Positions 15,906 to 24,754 of a stretch of DNA of 64,000 nucleotides are shown here, in pieces; position 1 is the stretch's first letter, and every line of letters starts with the position of its first letter. The notes beneath the pieces were generated by a model. It was not told the DNA's origin. It worked only from the letters and a program-made list of their open reading frames with translations, and searched no databases. The translations under genes were made by a program, and so were the position numbers. Source of the DNA: Gammaproteobacteria bacterium HGW-Gammaproteobacteria-1 (GTDB taxonomy: Bacteria > Pseudomonadota > Gammaproteobacteria > Thiohalomonadales > Thiohalomonadaceae); NCBI GenBank assembly GCA_002840095.1, contig PGZL01000008.1, positions 310,001 through 374,000 of the forward strand, given 5' to 3'.

Positions 15906-18017
15906 ATGGGGCAGCGCATGCGGGCAGGTCCGGACCAGGCAGTGATGGAGCGGGAACGCGAGATCGGTGCCGTCGCCCAGCGCCTGCATCTGCTCACCGC
16001 GGAACAGGTGCAGGCCGCACTGGCGGCGCGCGCCGCCAAGCCCCTCGATGACGAGCACGATGCCGGCCTGGTCTACGTGGAGGAAGGCCTGCTCAGCCGC
16101 GCCCAGCTCGACTACGTGGAGACCGTGCGCCGTTTCAAATCGGTGCGGGTGAGCGAAAAGCGCTTCGGCGATCTGGTCGTCGTCCGTGGCTGGGCCACGG
16201 CGGAGCAGGTCCATGCCGCCATGGAAGTACAGAAGATGTTGTTCATGCGCGAACACAAGGAGGTGATGATCGGCGAGATGCTGGTGCGCCAGCATGTGAT
16301 CACCGCCGAACAGCGCGACATCCTGTTGCAGGTGCAGCACCGGGCGCGGCAGGAGGAACTGCCGGCCAAGACGCCGCATCCGTCCACGCTGTCTCCCGCG
16401 CAGCCTTCGGTTCCTTCGCCGTCCGCCGCAGCCGCGGACGTGCCCCCGCCGGCTGCTTCGGAGCCGGCGCCGCAGCCCGCCGCACCCGGCGGCTTTTCCA
16501 TCAGCATTGCCGAGAATGCCCTCGCCGCATTCATCACCCTGCACGACGGCGCGCAGCGCCCGGACCCTGACGCCCTGCGGCACGCCCTGCACATGCAGCA
16601 TATCGATCGGGTCGACGAGCCCGCCCTGCTCCAGGCCTGCGCGCCGGATGCGCCGCTGGGGCAGCCCTTGTGCGTGGCGCAGGGCAGTGCGCCGCAGGCG
16701 GGCAGCGATGCCTCCCTCGACTATCTGTTCGAGCTGCATCCGCTCAAGCCAGGGCGCGAGACCGATGACACCATCGACTTCAGGGATCGCGGCGACATTC
16801 CCCAGGTGGCCGAGGGCGCGGTGCTGGCGCGCAAGACGGCGGCGGTGGACGGCGTGCCGGGGCGCGACGTGTACGGCCGCGTGCTCAAGGTCGCCAAGGT
16901 GCGCGACGTGCGCATACAGGCGGGCAACGGTGCGCAGCTGGAGCCGGATCGGTTGACGATCACGGCACAGGTGGCGGGCCACCCGGTACTGACCGCCTCC
17001 GGCATCATCGCAGTGCATCCGGAATTCCGTATCGACGGCGACCTGGGCTACAACACCGGCCACGTGGATTTCGCCGGCCGCGTCATCGTCAGCGGTACGG
17101 TGCAGAACGGGTTCCACGTAAAGTGCGGCGAGCTGATGGCCGGGGAGATCGAGGGCGGGGAGATCGAGGCCAGCGGCGACGTGCTGGTGAGCGGCGGCGT
17201 CATCGGTGCCCGGATCCGCGCCGACGGCGCGGTCAAGGCGAAATACTTCCATACCAGCCATGTGGAGGCGCTGGGCGACGTGATCGTGCAGCGTGAAGTG
17301 GTGGAATCGGCCATCGAGACCAGCGGCGTGTTTCACGGCGAGGCCTGCACCCTGCTGGCGTCCAGTGTCTCGGCCAAGGGCGGCGTCATCGTGCAGGAGG
17401 TCGGTTCCGCCTCGTCGCAACCCTGCCGTCTCACGGTCGGTATCGACGAGCGTGTGCTGCACCAAATCGCACAGCACGAGGCGGATATCGCCGAGCGGGT
17501 ACAGGCGCTGGCGGCCATGGCGGAGGAACAGGCGGCACTGGCGCAGCAGCGCAGCGAACTGGGGCCACGCATCGCCGTCCTGGCCCAGGTGCAGGACAAG
17601 GCGCAGGTGCGCCTGCGCGAACTGGAGCCGTCCGTCCAGGCCGGTGAGGGCAAGGCCCGCGATCTGCACCAGCTGCTGACGCAGCAGGCGGCCAGCACCG
17701 AGGAGGAAATCACTGCCCTGTTCGCGGCGCAGGATGCGGCGGAGTCTGCGCTCGCCGCGTTGCAGGTGCGGCAACATGAAGCGCAGGAACAGGCGGCGGC
17801 ATGGCGGGAGGAAATAGTACGCCTGCGCGAATGGTCCAACGAAACGCCGGGTCGGGCCGAGATCAAGGTACAGAAGACCGCCTGTCAGGGCACGGCGATC
17901 CGCGCGGTGCACAGCGAGCTGCGGCTGGCGGAAGACAAGAAGTGCCTCTGGCTGGAGGAACGCGAAGTGACCGGCGAGGAGGGCGATACCGGCTGGGGCC
18001 TGATGCCCAAGGGGTGA
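15906..18017 (+). CDS. FapA/DUF342-type beta-helical polymer-like protein
   Basis: The 703-residue protein has an N-terminal region repeating an EQVxxA/L motif (residues 20-150), a Pro/Ala-rich linker (PSVPSPSAAAADVPPPAAS), then a DUF342/FapA core (about 200-520) with the GxVxFxGxVxVxGxVxNGF type repeats (HVDFAGRVIVSGTVQNGFHV). A long C-terminal coiled coil (about 530-650) follows. FapA-like proteins are thought to organise cytoplasmic or envelope-linked structures; function here is not known. The ATG at 15918 behind GGGGCAG is an alternative start. Confidence 0.85.
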   Translation: MGQRMRAGPDQAVMEREREIGAVAQRLHLLTAEQVQAALAARAAKPLDDEHDAGLVYVEEGLLSRAQLDYVETVRRFKSVRVSEKRFGDLVVVRGWATAEQVHAAMEVQKMLFMREHKEVMIGEMLVRQHVITAEQRDILLQVQHRARQEELPAKTPHPSTLSPAQPSVPSPSAAAADVPPPAASEPAPQPAAPGGFSISIAENALAAFITLHDGAQRPDPDALRHALHMQHIDRVDEPALLQACAPDAPLGQPLCVAQGSAPQAGSDASLDYLFELHPLKPGRETDDTIDFRDRGDIPQVAEGAVLARKTAAVDGVPGRDVYGRVLKVAKVRDVRIQAGNGAQLEPDRLTITAQVAGHPVLTASGIIAVHPEFRIDGDLGYNTGHVDFAGRVIVSGTVQNGFHVKCGELMAGEIEGGEIEASGDVLVSGGVIGARIRADGAVKAKYFHTSHVEALGDVIVQREVVESAIETSGVFHGEACTLLASSVSAKGGVIVQEVGSASSQPCRLTVGIDERVLHQIAQHEADIAERVQALAAMAEEQAALAQQRSELGPRIAVLAQVQDKAQVRLRELEPSVQAGEGKARDLHQLLTQQAASTEEEITALFAAQDAAESALAALQVRQHEAQEQAAAWREEIVRLREWSNETPGRAEIKVQKTACQGTAIRAVHSELRLAEDKKCLWLEEREVTGEEGDTGWGLMPKG

Positions 18018-18117
18018 CCGTCCCGGCGATCCGTCGTGCGCGGCATCGCCCAAGTGTGCGACCGCAGTTCAAGGGGCCTGCCGGTGTTTGTTGAAAACGT
18101 TGGTTTGGATTAGATTG

Positions 18118-18132
18118 ATAGGCATTGTCTAT
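18118..18132. promoter_or_regulatory. Single OxyR-type element upstream of oxyR
   Basis: ATAG-N7-CTAT (ATAGGCATTGTCTAT) lies 18 bases before the oxyR start. OxyR sites consist of such half-site pairs; only one pair is clear here, and the inner conserved T/A positions are not met. It may serve autoregulation. Confidence 0.4.
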
Positions 18133-18150
18133 GTATGGAAGAAGCCGGCG

Positions 18151-19056
18151 ATGAACCTGCGCGATCTGGAATATCTGGTGGCCCTGGACGAGGAACAGCA
18201 TTTCCACCGTGCCGCCGAGCGCTGCTTCGTCAGCCAGCCGACCCTGAGCGGCCAGATCAAGAAGCTGGAGGAAACCCTCGGCGTGATGCTGGTGGAGCGC
18301 GGCCGCCAGGTGCGCATGACCGAGGCCGGGCGGCTGGTGGCGGCCCAGGCGCGGCGCGTGCTCACCGAGGCGCGTGGGGTGAAGGAGATCGCCACCACCT
18401 TCCGCGACCCCATGGCCGGGCGGCTGCAGCTGGGCGTGATTCCCACCATCGCCCCTTATCTGCTGCCGCTGTTCGTGCCGCGCCTGCACAAGCGCCATCC
18501 GCGCCTGCAACTGTTCCTGCACGAACACCAGACTTCGGTATTGCTGGACAAGCTGCGCAACGGCGATCTCGACCTGCTGCTGCTGGCCCTGCCGGTGGAG
18601 ACCGACGAGTTCGAGGAGATCAATCTGTATCAGGAGCCCTTCCTGCTCAGCGTGCCCACCGGGCATCCCGATCTCGCCAAGGTGAAGGCGGCGGGGCTGG
18701 AGCATCTCCATGGCCAGGAAGTGCTGCTGCTGGCGGAGGGCCACTGCCTGCGCGGCCAGGCGCTGGACGTCTGCCTGCTGGGGGGGGCCAGCGAGTACAG
18801 CGGATTTCGCGGCACCAGCCTGGAGACCGTGCGCCAGATGGTGGCCGAGGGCATCGGCATCACCCTGATGCCGCAGCTGGCCCAAGGCAAGGAAAAGACC
18901 ATCCGCTACATCCCCTTCGCCGACCCGGTGCCGACCCGCCGCATCGGCCTGCTCCACCGCAGCGGCAGTTACCGCACCGAGGCCTTTGCCGCCGTGGCGC
19001 AGGCGGTACGCGAGGCGGTGGCGCCGGTGCTGGGTGAGCGCTGGATTGTGGAGTAG
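18151..19056 (+). CDS. oxyR: OxyR, peroxide-sensing LysR regulator
   Basis: The 301-residue protein has the OxyR N terminus (MNLRDLEYLVALDEEQHFHRAA) and the redox pair in EGHCLRGQALDVC, matching the Cys199/Cys208 disulfide switch of E. coli OxyR, followed by FRGTSLETVRQMVAEGIGITL. It is therefore a functional-looking H2O2 sensor. The start at 18151 is the natural LysR start; the track's TTG is rejected. Downstream genes (rubrerythrin, rubredoxin, reductase) are on the same strand behind an OxyR-like operator, so they are probable targets. Confidence 0.95.
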   Translation: MNLRDLEYLVALDEEQHFHRAAERCFVSQPTLSGQIKKLEETLGVMLVERGRQVRMTEAGRLVAAQARRVLTEARGVKEIATTFRDPMAGRLQLGVIPTIAPYLLPLFVPRLHKRHPRLQLFLHEHQTSVLLDKLRNGDLDLLLLALPVETDEFEEINLYQEPFLLSVPTGHPDLAKVKAAGLEHLHGQEVLLLAEGHCLRGQALDVCLLGGASEYSGFRGTSLETVRQMVAEGIGITLMPQLAQGKEKTIRYIPFADPVPTRRIGLLHRSGSYRTEAFAAVAQAVREAVAPVLGERWIVE

Positions 19057-19070
19057 CCGTAAAGCTCGGT

Positions 19071-19168
19071 CCGCAAATGGACGCAAATCGTTTCGTTGCC
19101 GCTATGGGACGATTTCGGCCCCCATGCAATCACTTATTTCATTTGCGTTTATTCGCGTTCATTTGCGG
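19071..19168. repeat. Intergenic inverted repeat (CCGCAAATG type)
   Basis: CCGCAAATGGACGCAAAT at the left faces ATTTGCGTTTATTCGCGTTCATTTGCGG at the right. It resembles families A and B in design (short iterated GC motifs as arms around a unique core) but has a different sequence. It lies between oxyR and the OxyR-type operator of rubrerythrin. Confidence 0.7.
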
Positions 19169-19224
19169 ATCAAGCCTTTGATCTGTCGTGCCCGATGTCG
19201 TTGCGCTGTATCGGGTCTACGATA

Positions 19225-19261
19225 ATAGGAATTGGCTATCAATTTTATAGCAATAAACGAT
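19225..19261. promoter_or_regulatory. Four-half-site OxyR operator upstream of rubrerythrin
   Basis: The sequence reads ATAG-N7-CTAT-N7-ATAG-N7-CGAT, that is 15 of 16 bases of the OxyR contact pattern ATAG-N7-CTAT-N7-ATAG-N7-CTAT, ending 79 bases before the rubrerythrin start. With oxyR next door this is a strong candidate for direct control of the rubrerythrin genes. Confidence 0.75.
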
Positions 19262-19340
19262 TAGAGCTATTTGTTGTGTTTCCGTAACCTTCTCTCCGTG
19301 CCGCAGCCCAGCGGATTCAAACCAACACGGAGAGCAAGAC

Positions 19341-19814
<474 letters not shown>

Positions 19815-19856
19815 GCCTGACGACGAACCCACATTCAATTTTCCAGGAGAAATGAC

Positions 19857-20021
19857 ATGAAAAAGTTCCAGTGCATCGTTTGCGGTTACATCTACGACGA
19901 AGCGGCCGGCGACCCGGCGGAAGGTTTCGCCCCCGGCACCCGCTGGGCCGACATTCCCGACGATTGGGAATGCCCGGAGTGCGGTGTGGCCAAGGCCGAC
20001 TTCGAGATGGTGGAGATTTAA
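19857..20021 (+). CDS. Rubredoxin
   Basis: This 54-residue gene is too short for the ORF track. It encodes a complete rubredoxin: [10 protein letters not shown] at the N terminus and [14 protein letters not shown] at the C terminus give the four cysteine ligands of one iron, with the conserved GDPAEG and W residues between. The ATG follows CCAGGAGAAATGAC. It probably passes electrons from the downstream FAD reductase to the rubrerythrin encoded just upstream. Confidence 0.96.
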   Translation: MKKFQCIVCGYIYDEAAGDPAEGFAPGTRWADIPDDWECPECGVAKADFEMVEI

Positions 20022-20023
20022 GA

Positions 20024-20134
20024 CTTTGTCGCGGAGACGCAGAGACGCGGAGTTTTCACAGCGGAGAGCCCGCTGCAGAGGTGCGAAGTTCACGGCGTGA
20101 CCTCTGCGCCTCTGCGTCTCCGCGCCGGGGTTTG
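20024..20134. repeat. Intergenic inverted repeat, family B copy 3
   Basis: Arms TTTGTCGCGGAGACGCAGAG and CTCTGCGTCTCCGCGCC. It separates rubredoxin from its probable reductase, again inside what should be one operon. Confidence 0.75.
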
Positions 20135-20179
20135 AATTTATCTGTGCCTTTGCAGTGAAACGATCTACGGGAGAACGAC

Positions 20180-21316
20180 ATGCACCCCATCGTCATCATC
20201 GGTACCGGCCTGGCCGGTTACACCCTGGCGCGCGAATTGCGCAAGCTGGACAGCATCACGCCGCTGGTCATGATCACCGCGGACGACGGCGGCTTCTATT
20301 CCAAGCCGATGCTGTCCAACGCGTTGCTGCGCGGCAAGACACCGGCGCAACTGATCAGCGCCGATGCCGCGAAGATGGCGGCGGACATCAATGCGGTGAT
20401 CAGGGTGCGTACACAGGTGGAGGCCATCGACACAGTCGCGCATACGGTCACGGCGAACGGCGAAACCATTCATTACTCGCGCCTGGTGCTGGCGGTGGGC
20501 GCACGCCCGATCCGTTTGCCGCTGGAGGGCGACGGCGCTGACGACGTGCTGACGGTGAACAGCCTGGATGATTACGCGCGGTTTCATGCGCAAGTGCAGG
20601 GCGCACGGCGCGTGGCGGTCATCGGTCCCGGCCTCATCGGCTGCGAGTTCGCCAACGACCTCGCCGGTGCCGGCCACGCGGTGACTGTCATCGGTCCCGA
20701 TCCCCATCCGCTCGGCCGCCTGTTGCCCGCCGAGGCGGGTAATGCGGTGCGGGATGCCCTGAGTGCGGTCGGCATCCAGTGGCGGCTGGGTACGGTGGTG
20801 TCGCGGGTCGAGCGTGACGGCGGCGCCTATCGGCTGTTGCTGGCCGATGGCAGCGAGGTCCATGCCGACGTGGTGCTGTCCGCCATCGGTTTGCAGGCCG
20901 ACACGCGGCTGGCGCAGCAGGCCGGCCTGACGGTCAATCGCGGTATCGTGGTGAACGGTCAGCTGCGCACCAGCGCGGAGGATACGTATGCCCTGGGGGA
21001 TTGCGCCGAGGTGAACGGCGTCGTATTGCCCTTCGTGCTGCCGCTGATGGAGCAGGCGCGCACCCTGGCGGCGGTGCTGGCCGGACGCGAGGCGGCGGTG
21101 AACTACCCGCCCATGCCGGTGGCGGTGAAGACCCCGGCCTGTCCGGTGGTGGTGGCACCGCCGGCGCCGGGCAGCGGCGGCCAGTGGCAGGTGCAGGCGG
21201 ACGGCGAAGGCGTGCGGGCGGAATTCGTCGACGGCACGCTGTTGCGCGGCTTTGCCCTTACCGGCGCCGCCATCTCCGCCAAGCAGGCACTGGTGAAGCA
21301 ACTGGCGGCGCTGTAA
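20180..21316 (+). CDS. FAD-dependent NAD(P)H:rubredoxin oxidoreductase
   Basis: The 378-residue flavoprotein has the FAD dinucleotide motif IVIIGTGLAGYTLARELR at the N terminus, an NAD(P)-binding motif VAVIGPGLIGCEFANDLAGAG (about residues 145-165), and the FAD-closing motif TYALGDCAEVNG. This is the AlkT/RubB and NorW-like reductase architecture. Its position after rubrerythrin and rubredoxin makes a peroxide-reducing chain NAD(P)H - reductase - rubredoxin - rubrerythrin likely. RBS is GGGAGAACGAC. Confidence 0.9.
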   Translation: MHPIVIIGTGLAGYTLARELRKLDSITPLVMITADDGGFYSKPMLSNALLRGKTPAQLISADAAKMAADINAVIRVRTQVEAIDTVAHTVTANGETIHYSRLVLAVGARPIRLPLEGDGADDVLTVNSLDDYARFHAQVQGARRVAVIGPGLIGCEFANDLAGAGHAVTVIGPDPHPLGRLLPAEAGNAVRDALSAVGIQWRLGTVVSRVERDGGAYRLLLADGSEVHADVVLSAIGLQADTRLAQQAGLTVNRGIVVNGQLRTSAEDTYALGDCAEVNGVVLPFVLPLMEQARTLAAVLAGREAAVNYPPMPVAVKTPACPVVVAPPAPGSGGQWQVQADGEGVRAEFVDGTLLRGFALTGAAISAKQALVKQLAAL

Positions 21317-21331
21317 CTGATAACTTCCAAC

Positions 21332-21482
21332 ACTTGTCGCAGAGGCGCAGAGGCGCAGAGGCGCAGAGACGCGGAGGGATTCGGCTCTGTGGGGCGGGTT
21401 TGCCGCTGGGGTGGCGTAGGCCCCGGGCAACGAGTGTTACAGCCTGGCTTTCCTCTGTGCTCTGCGTCTCTGCGGCAGGTGT
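21332..21482. repeat. Intergenic inverted repeat, family B copy 4
   Basis: The left arm begins TTGTCGCAGAGGCGCAGAGG with the GCGCAGAG unit repeated three times; the right arm is GCTCTGCGTCTCTGCGGCAGG. It occupies the gap between the convergent reductase and Sel1 genes. The expanded unit in the left arm suggests slippage. Confidence 0.75.
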
Positions 21483-21494
21483 TAAGTCGTTCTC

Positions 21495-21890
21495 TTATTC
21501 GCAGTCGTTGGACTTGTTGTTGGCCTCGGCAATCCTGCCGGCGAGGGCAAACCACTTCTGCGCCTCGGCCTCGTCGGTCTGCACCCCCAGGCCGCTGACG
21601 TAGATCATGCCCAGCGCATTGGCGGCTTGCAGATGGCGCTGTTCGGCGGCGCGCGCCAGCCATTTCACCGCCTCGGCGCCGTCCTGCGCCACGCCGTCGG
21701 CGCCGGTGCTGTACAGGCTGCCGAGCAGGTATTGCGCGTCGACGTTGCCGTCACGGGCCAACGGCCGCAGCAGCAGCAGGGCGCGGTTGTGATCGCCGGC
21801 GTCGAGGGCCGCAGCGGCGTCATCGATGGCATCGGCGGCGGCCGGACCGGGCAGGGAGATGAGAAGCAGCAGGGCGATGAATCGTTTCAT
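21495..21890 (-). CDS. Exported Sel1-repeat (SLR) protein
   Basis: The 131-residue protein starts MKRFIALLLLISLPGPAAA, a signal peptide, and then has about three tetratricopeptide-like Sel1 repeats (AQYLLGSLYSTGADGV, AVKWLARAAEQRHLQAANALG, AQKWFALAGRIAE). Such proteins act as periplasmic interaction adaptors. The ATG at 21890 was chosen because the extension in the track lacks signal-peptide character. It is divergent from the phosphoesterase gene, with a 62-base shared spacer. Confidence 0.85.
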   Translation of the reverse strand: MKRFIALLLLISLPGPAAADAIDDAAAALDAGDHNRALLLLRPLARDGNVDAQYLLGSLYSTGADGVAQDGAEAVKWLARAAEQRHLQAANALGMIYVSGLGVQTDEAEAQKWFALAGRIAEANNKSNDCE

Positions 21891-21952
21891 GATGCGCAGT
21901 ATGTTGTGCGGGGTGTTCAAGTCTACCCGATTCGGGTTAACGTCGCCGAATC

Positions 21953-22789
21953 ATGAAGATAGCAGTCCTGTCCGACATACACGGCAACGTGCCGGCACTG
22001 GAGACGGTGCTGGAGGACGTGGCGCGCTGGCGGCCCGACGAGCTCATCGTCAACGGCGATCTGATCAATCGCGGTCCCTACAGCCTGGCCTGTCTGGAGC
22101 TGTTGCAGCGCAGTTTCCCCCGCAGCCGCTTTCTGCGCGGCAATCACGAGGATTTCGTGCTGTCCTGCGGCGAACGGGACGATGACCCGGAGCACCCCAC
22201 CTACGATCTGCGCCGCTTCGCCCACTGGACCTATGCCCAGCTCGGCGCCGCCGTCGCGGACGTGCGGCAGTGGGATAACCACATCGATCTCACCGAGCTG
22301 GACGGTGGTGCGCTGCACATCACCCACGGCTCGCGCCTGGGCAATCGCGACGGCATCTCCGCGCGCACCGAGGAGAGCGAGCTGCCGGCCAAGCTGGGCG
22401 AGCGGCGCGACCTGTTCATCACCTCCCACACCCACAAGCCGCTGTGGCGCCTGTTCGAGGGCACGCTGGTGGTCAACACCGGCTCGGTGGGCGCGCCCTT
22501 CGATGACGACCCGCGCGCCTGCTACGGCCGCTTCACCTTCGACGGCCGGCGCTGGCAGGCCGAGGTGGTGCGCCTGCACTACGATCGGGCACGGGCGGAA
22601 CACGACTTTGTCGCCAGCGGTTTTCTCGAGCAGGGCGGCCCGCTGACCCGGCTGATGCTGGAGGAGCTGCGCCACTCGCGCATGTTCGTCGGGCCGTGGA
22701 TGCGGCAATATCATGAGGCGGTCCTGGCGCAGGAGATCAGCGTCGAGCGGGCCGTCAGGGATTTTCTGGGCACTGTAGGCCGGACATAG
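21953..22789 (+). CDS. Metallophosphoesterase (calcineurin-like)
   Basis: The 278-residue protein shows the dinuclear metal-site motifs of the calcineurin-like family in order: SDIHGNVPALE (D, H), VNGDLINRGP (D), RGNHED (N, H), THGSRLG (H) and TSHTHKP (H, H). The order and length resemble YfcE/DUF2437-type single-domain phosphodiesterases, with an extra C-terminal helical part. Substrate unknown. It is followed by a short GC-rich hairpin (22779-22805) without a clear T-tract. Confidence 0.88.
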   Translation: MKIAVLSDIHGNVPALETVLEDVARWRPDELIVNGDLINRGPYSLACLELLQRSFPRSRFLRGNHEDFVLSCGERDDDPEHPTYDLRRFAHWTYAQLGAAVADVRQWDNHIDLTELDGGALHITHGSRLGNRDGISARTEESELPAKLGERRDLFITSHTHKPLWRLFEGTLVVNTGSVGAPFDDDPRACYGRFTFDGRRWQAEVVRLHYDRARAEHDFVASGFLEQGGPLTRLMLEELRHSRMFVGPWMRQYHEAVLAQEISVERAVRDFLGTVGRT

Positions 22790-22937
22790 CGCAGCGGTGT
22801 CCGGCAAGGCGCGCCCGCTTTATCGGGCCCACTAGAGATGAAAGACAATGACCGTTTCAAAAGTCTCAAGTTACAAGTGGCAAGTTACAAGAAACAACCC
22901 GACATTCTTCACTTGTCACTGTCCCTAAGGAGCGTCC

Positions 22938-23456
22938 ATGACAACAGGAGTTAATCAGGCAATCCAGAAGCTGTATGTATTCCTCGCCCGGGCGGTGGAC
23001 CTGTCGGAGAAGATCCAGAACCGCATGCAGGAGCATGCCATGCAGGAAGAGATCGAGGCGCTGTATGCGCAGCGGCAACAGCTGTTTGCGGCGGCGGCGC
23101 CGGAGGTGGCGGCGTGGAACGCAGCGGCGCGGCTCACGCCGGCCGATTCATGGAATGTCTACAAGGCGTTTCTGCTGGCGCTGGAGGAGGAACACATCGC
23201 GCGCCAGTACAAGGCGCAGGACGGCGCGCTGGGCTTCGAGAACATCAGCGAAGTGCACGCCAATCCGTTCCTGTTGCAGGAGGACGGCGTCGACGACAAG
23301 GCGGAGGTGGATGCGATGATCGAACGGCGGCGCCTGGCGCCGGCCGACGTGCTGCAACTGATGGCCCACCTCGGCGCCGATGAACTGCTGGCGCTGATGC
23401 AGCTGGCCAAGCAGCTGAGCGAAGGCAGTATCTGGGAACGCAAATACGATCTGTAG
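22938..23456 (+). CDS. Unknown cytoplasmic helical protein
   Basis: This 172-residue protein is not recognised. It is predicted mostly helical, rich in Ala, Glu and Gln, with no signal peptide and no cysteine. A segment MQEEIEALYAQRQQLF and the C-terminal LMQLAKQLSEGSIWERKYDL look amphipathic. RBS is AAGGAG. It is convergent with the ACP-like gene, the stops being about 10 bases apart. No function is proposed. Confidence 0.75.
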   Translation: MTTGVNQAIQKLYVFLARAVDLSEKIQNRMQEHAMQEEIEALYAQRQQLFAAAAPEVAAWNAAARLTPADSWNVYKAFLLALEEEHIARQYKAQDGALGFENISEVHANPFLLQEDGVDDKAEVDAMIERRRLAPADVLQLMAHLGADELLALMQLAKQLSEGSIWERKYDL

Positions 23457-23466
23457 GCGCCGGCCG

Positions 23467-23775
23467 TCAGGCGGCCAGGCCGCATACGCCGCCGGGGGCG
23501 ATGTCGCGGAACTCGCTCAGCACCACGCGGTCCAGCAGGGCGGAGAAGGTGGGGGTCTGATGCAGGTCCACCTCGATGCCGTCGAAGGTGTCGGCGATGA
23601 GCTCGCGCAGAACCTGGGATTCGGCGCTGCCCATGCGCAGGTCCTCCACCAGACGGGCTTCATCCACCACCTCGTCCAGATCGGCCTGCAGGGCGTCGGC
23701 CACCACGGCCTTGAGCGCCATGCCCATCAGGTTCTTTACGGATTCCAGCTCGTTGGTACCGGCCTTGATACACAT
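23467..23775 (-). CDS. Orphan acyl-carrier-protein-like protein
   Basis: The 102-residue protein reads like an acyl carrier protein: VVADALQADLDEVVDEARLVEDL, then RMGSAESQVLRELI where the phosphopantetheine serine of the DSL motif would be, then an acidic helix (IADTFDGIEVDLHQTPTFSALLDRVV). The aspartate before the serine is Gly here, so modification is uncertain. There is no fatty-acid or polyketide enzyme nearby. The start has GGAGG eight bases upstream, and a perfect FNR-type box lies at 23840. A specialised redox-regulated carrier is possible. Confidence 0.6.
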   Translation of the reverse strand: MCIKAGTNELESVKNLMGMALKAVVADALQADLDEVVDEARLVEDLRMGSAESQVLRELIADTFDGIEVDLHQTPTFSALLDRVVLSEFRDIAPGGVCGLAA

Positions 23776-23812
23776 CGCGTAACCTCCATGGGCGCTAAAT
23801 CAGTGAATCCGA

Positions 23813-23853
23813 ATATTAGCGGACACAGATATTGCGGCATTGATATGGATCAA
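23813..23853 (-). promoter_or_regulatory. FNR/CRP-family-type promoter upstream of the ACP-like gene
   Basis: TTGATATGGATCAA (23840-23853) matches the FNR/ANR/DNR consensus TTGAT-N4-ATCAA at all ten positions. A -10-like TAATAT lies on the minus strand 31 bp from its centre. A second weaker site (GTGATCCAAGTCAA, 23882-23895) is further upstream. Directly visible motif; function inferred. Confidence 0.6.
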
Positions 23854-23954
23854 TCAAATACCGAATCGCAATTTGCCGAAAGTGATCCAAGTCAAAAATA
23901 AGCCGCCTGGCGGGGCTATTTTTCCTTTTGGTGGCGGAATTCCGGGTGCAGATC

Positions 23955-23979
23955 ATAAAAAAAGCGGCCGTGGGGCCGC
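23955..23979 (-). terminator. Rho-independent terminator of the CpxP-like gene
   Basis: On the minus strand GCGGCC-CCAC-GGCCGC is followed directly by seven or more T. It lies about 70 bases after the stop of the Spy/CpxP-like gene. Confidence 0.8.
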
Positions 23980-24046
23980 CGGAAAGGCACCGGGACCACG
24001 GGCCGGGGGCGGCCGCGTGATCGCGGTGCAGGGGGAGTACCGGGGT

Positions 24047-24502
24047 TTACCAGCCGTGACGCGGGCCGTCGCCGAAGCCGCCCATGCCCTGCTGGACCTT
24101 CTCGCGCTGCTGCGGGGTCAGGATGGCCTGGAATTTCTGCCGCGCCTCGGCGCGGGCCACGATCATGTCGGCCATTTGCGCGGCCTGCTTGTCCGCCAGC
24201 TGGCGGATGGTGGCGGTGTCGGCGCCGGCGTCCATGGCGTCACGCAGTTCGCGGCGCGCATCGCGCATGGTATCCATCTGCTTGCGCATGACGTCGCGCT
24301 GCTCCTTGCGCAGGGTGTCGAGCTGGCTGCGTTGCGCATCGGTCAGATCATCCAGCTGCATGACGGCGCGCATGGGATTGGCCCCGTCGCGATCGCAGCC
24401 GCCCATGCCGGGATGGCCGCCGAAGGCGAGGGCGGCGCCGGTGCCGCCGAGCAGCAGGGAACCGGCCAGCAGGGCGACGAGGGTTTTGTTGGAACGCTTC
24501 AT
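24047..24502 (-). CDS. Spy/CpxP-family periplasmic stress protein
   Basis: The 151-residue protein has a signal peptide (MKRSNKTLVALLAGSLLLGGTGAALA) and the helical Spy/CpxP fold with LTxxQ motifs: LTDAQRSQLDTL and LTPQQREKVQQ. Such proteins are small cradle-like chaperones, or inhibitors of the CpxA sensor. The gene is divergent from a cpxR/cpxA-like pair, the classical arrangement, so it is a likely target of that system. It contains His and Met rich ends (GGHPGMGG, GDGPRHGW) that could bind metal. Confidence 0.9.
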   Translation of the reverse strand: MKRSNKTLVALLAGSLLLGGTGAALAFGGHPGMGGCDRDGANPMRAVMQLDDLTDAQRSQLDTLRKEQRDVMRKQMDTMRDARRELRDAMDAGADTATIRQLADKQAAQMADMIVARAEARQKFQAILTPQQREKVQQGMGGFGDGPRHGW

Positions 24503-24667
24503 GATGTGTCTCCTTGGGTTGGTGGATGGCTGTGGCTACAGCGTGAGCAAACGATAGCCGCGCCCCGCATGCAGTTGGGTTGAGAGACGCGAGGGAGTGC
24601 AAAGAAGTGCAAACCGGGCGGGCAAGATGCTTTCGCTGTGCCCTGCGGGGGAGGACAATTGCTGCAT

Positions 24668-24730
24668 GTAGGGTGCGCACCGCGCACCATGGCAAGCCGG
24701 GTAATGCATCGGTGCGCAGTGCGCACCCTG
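24668..24730. repeat. Intergenic inverted repeat (GTAGGGTGCGCA type)
   Basis: GTAGGGTGCGCACCGCGCACC faces GGTGCGCAGTGCGCACCCTG in the spacer between the CpxP-like and response-regulator genes. It ends 24 bases before the regulator start, so a hairpin would form in or next to the leader. Single copy in this window. Confidence 0.65.
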
Positions 24731-24754
24731 TGGTGGCCACATTCAGGAGCAAAG

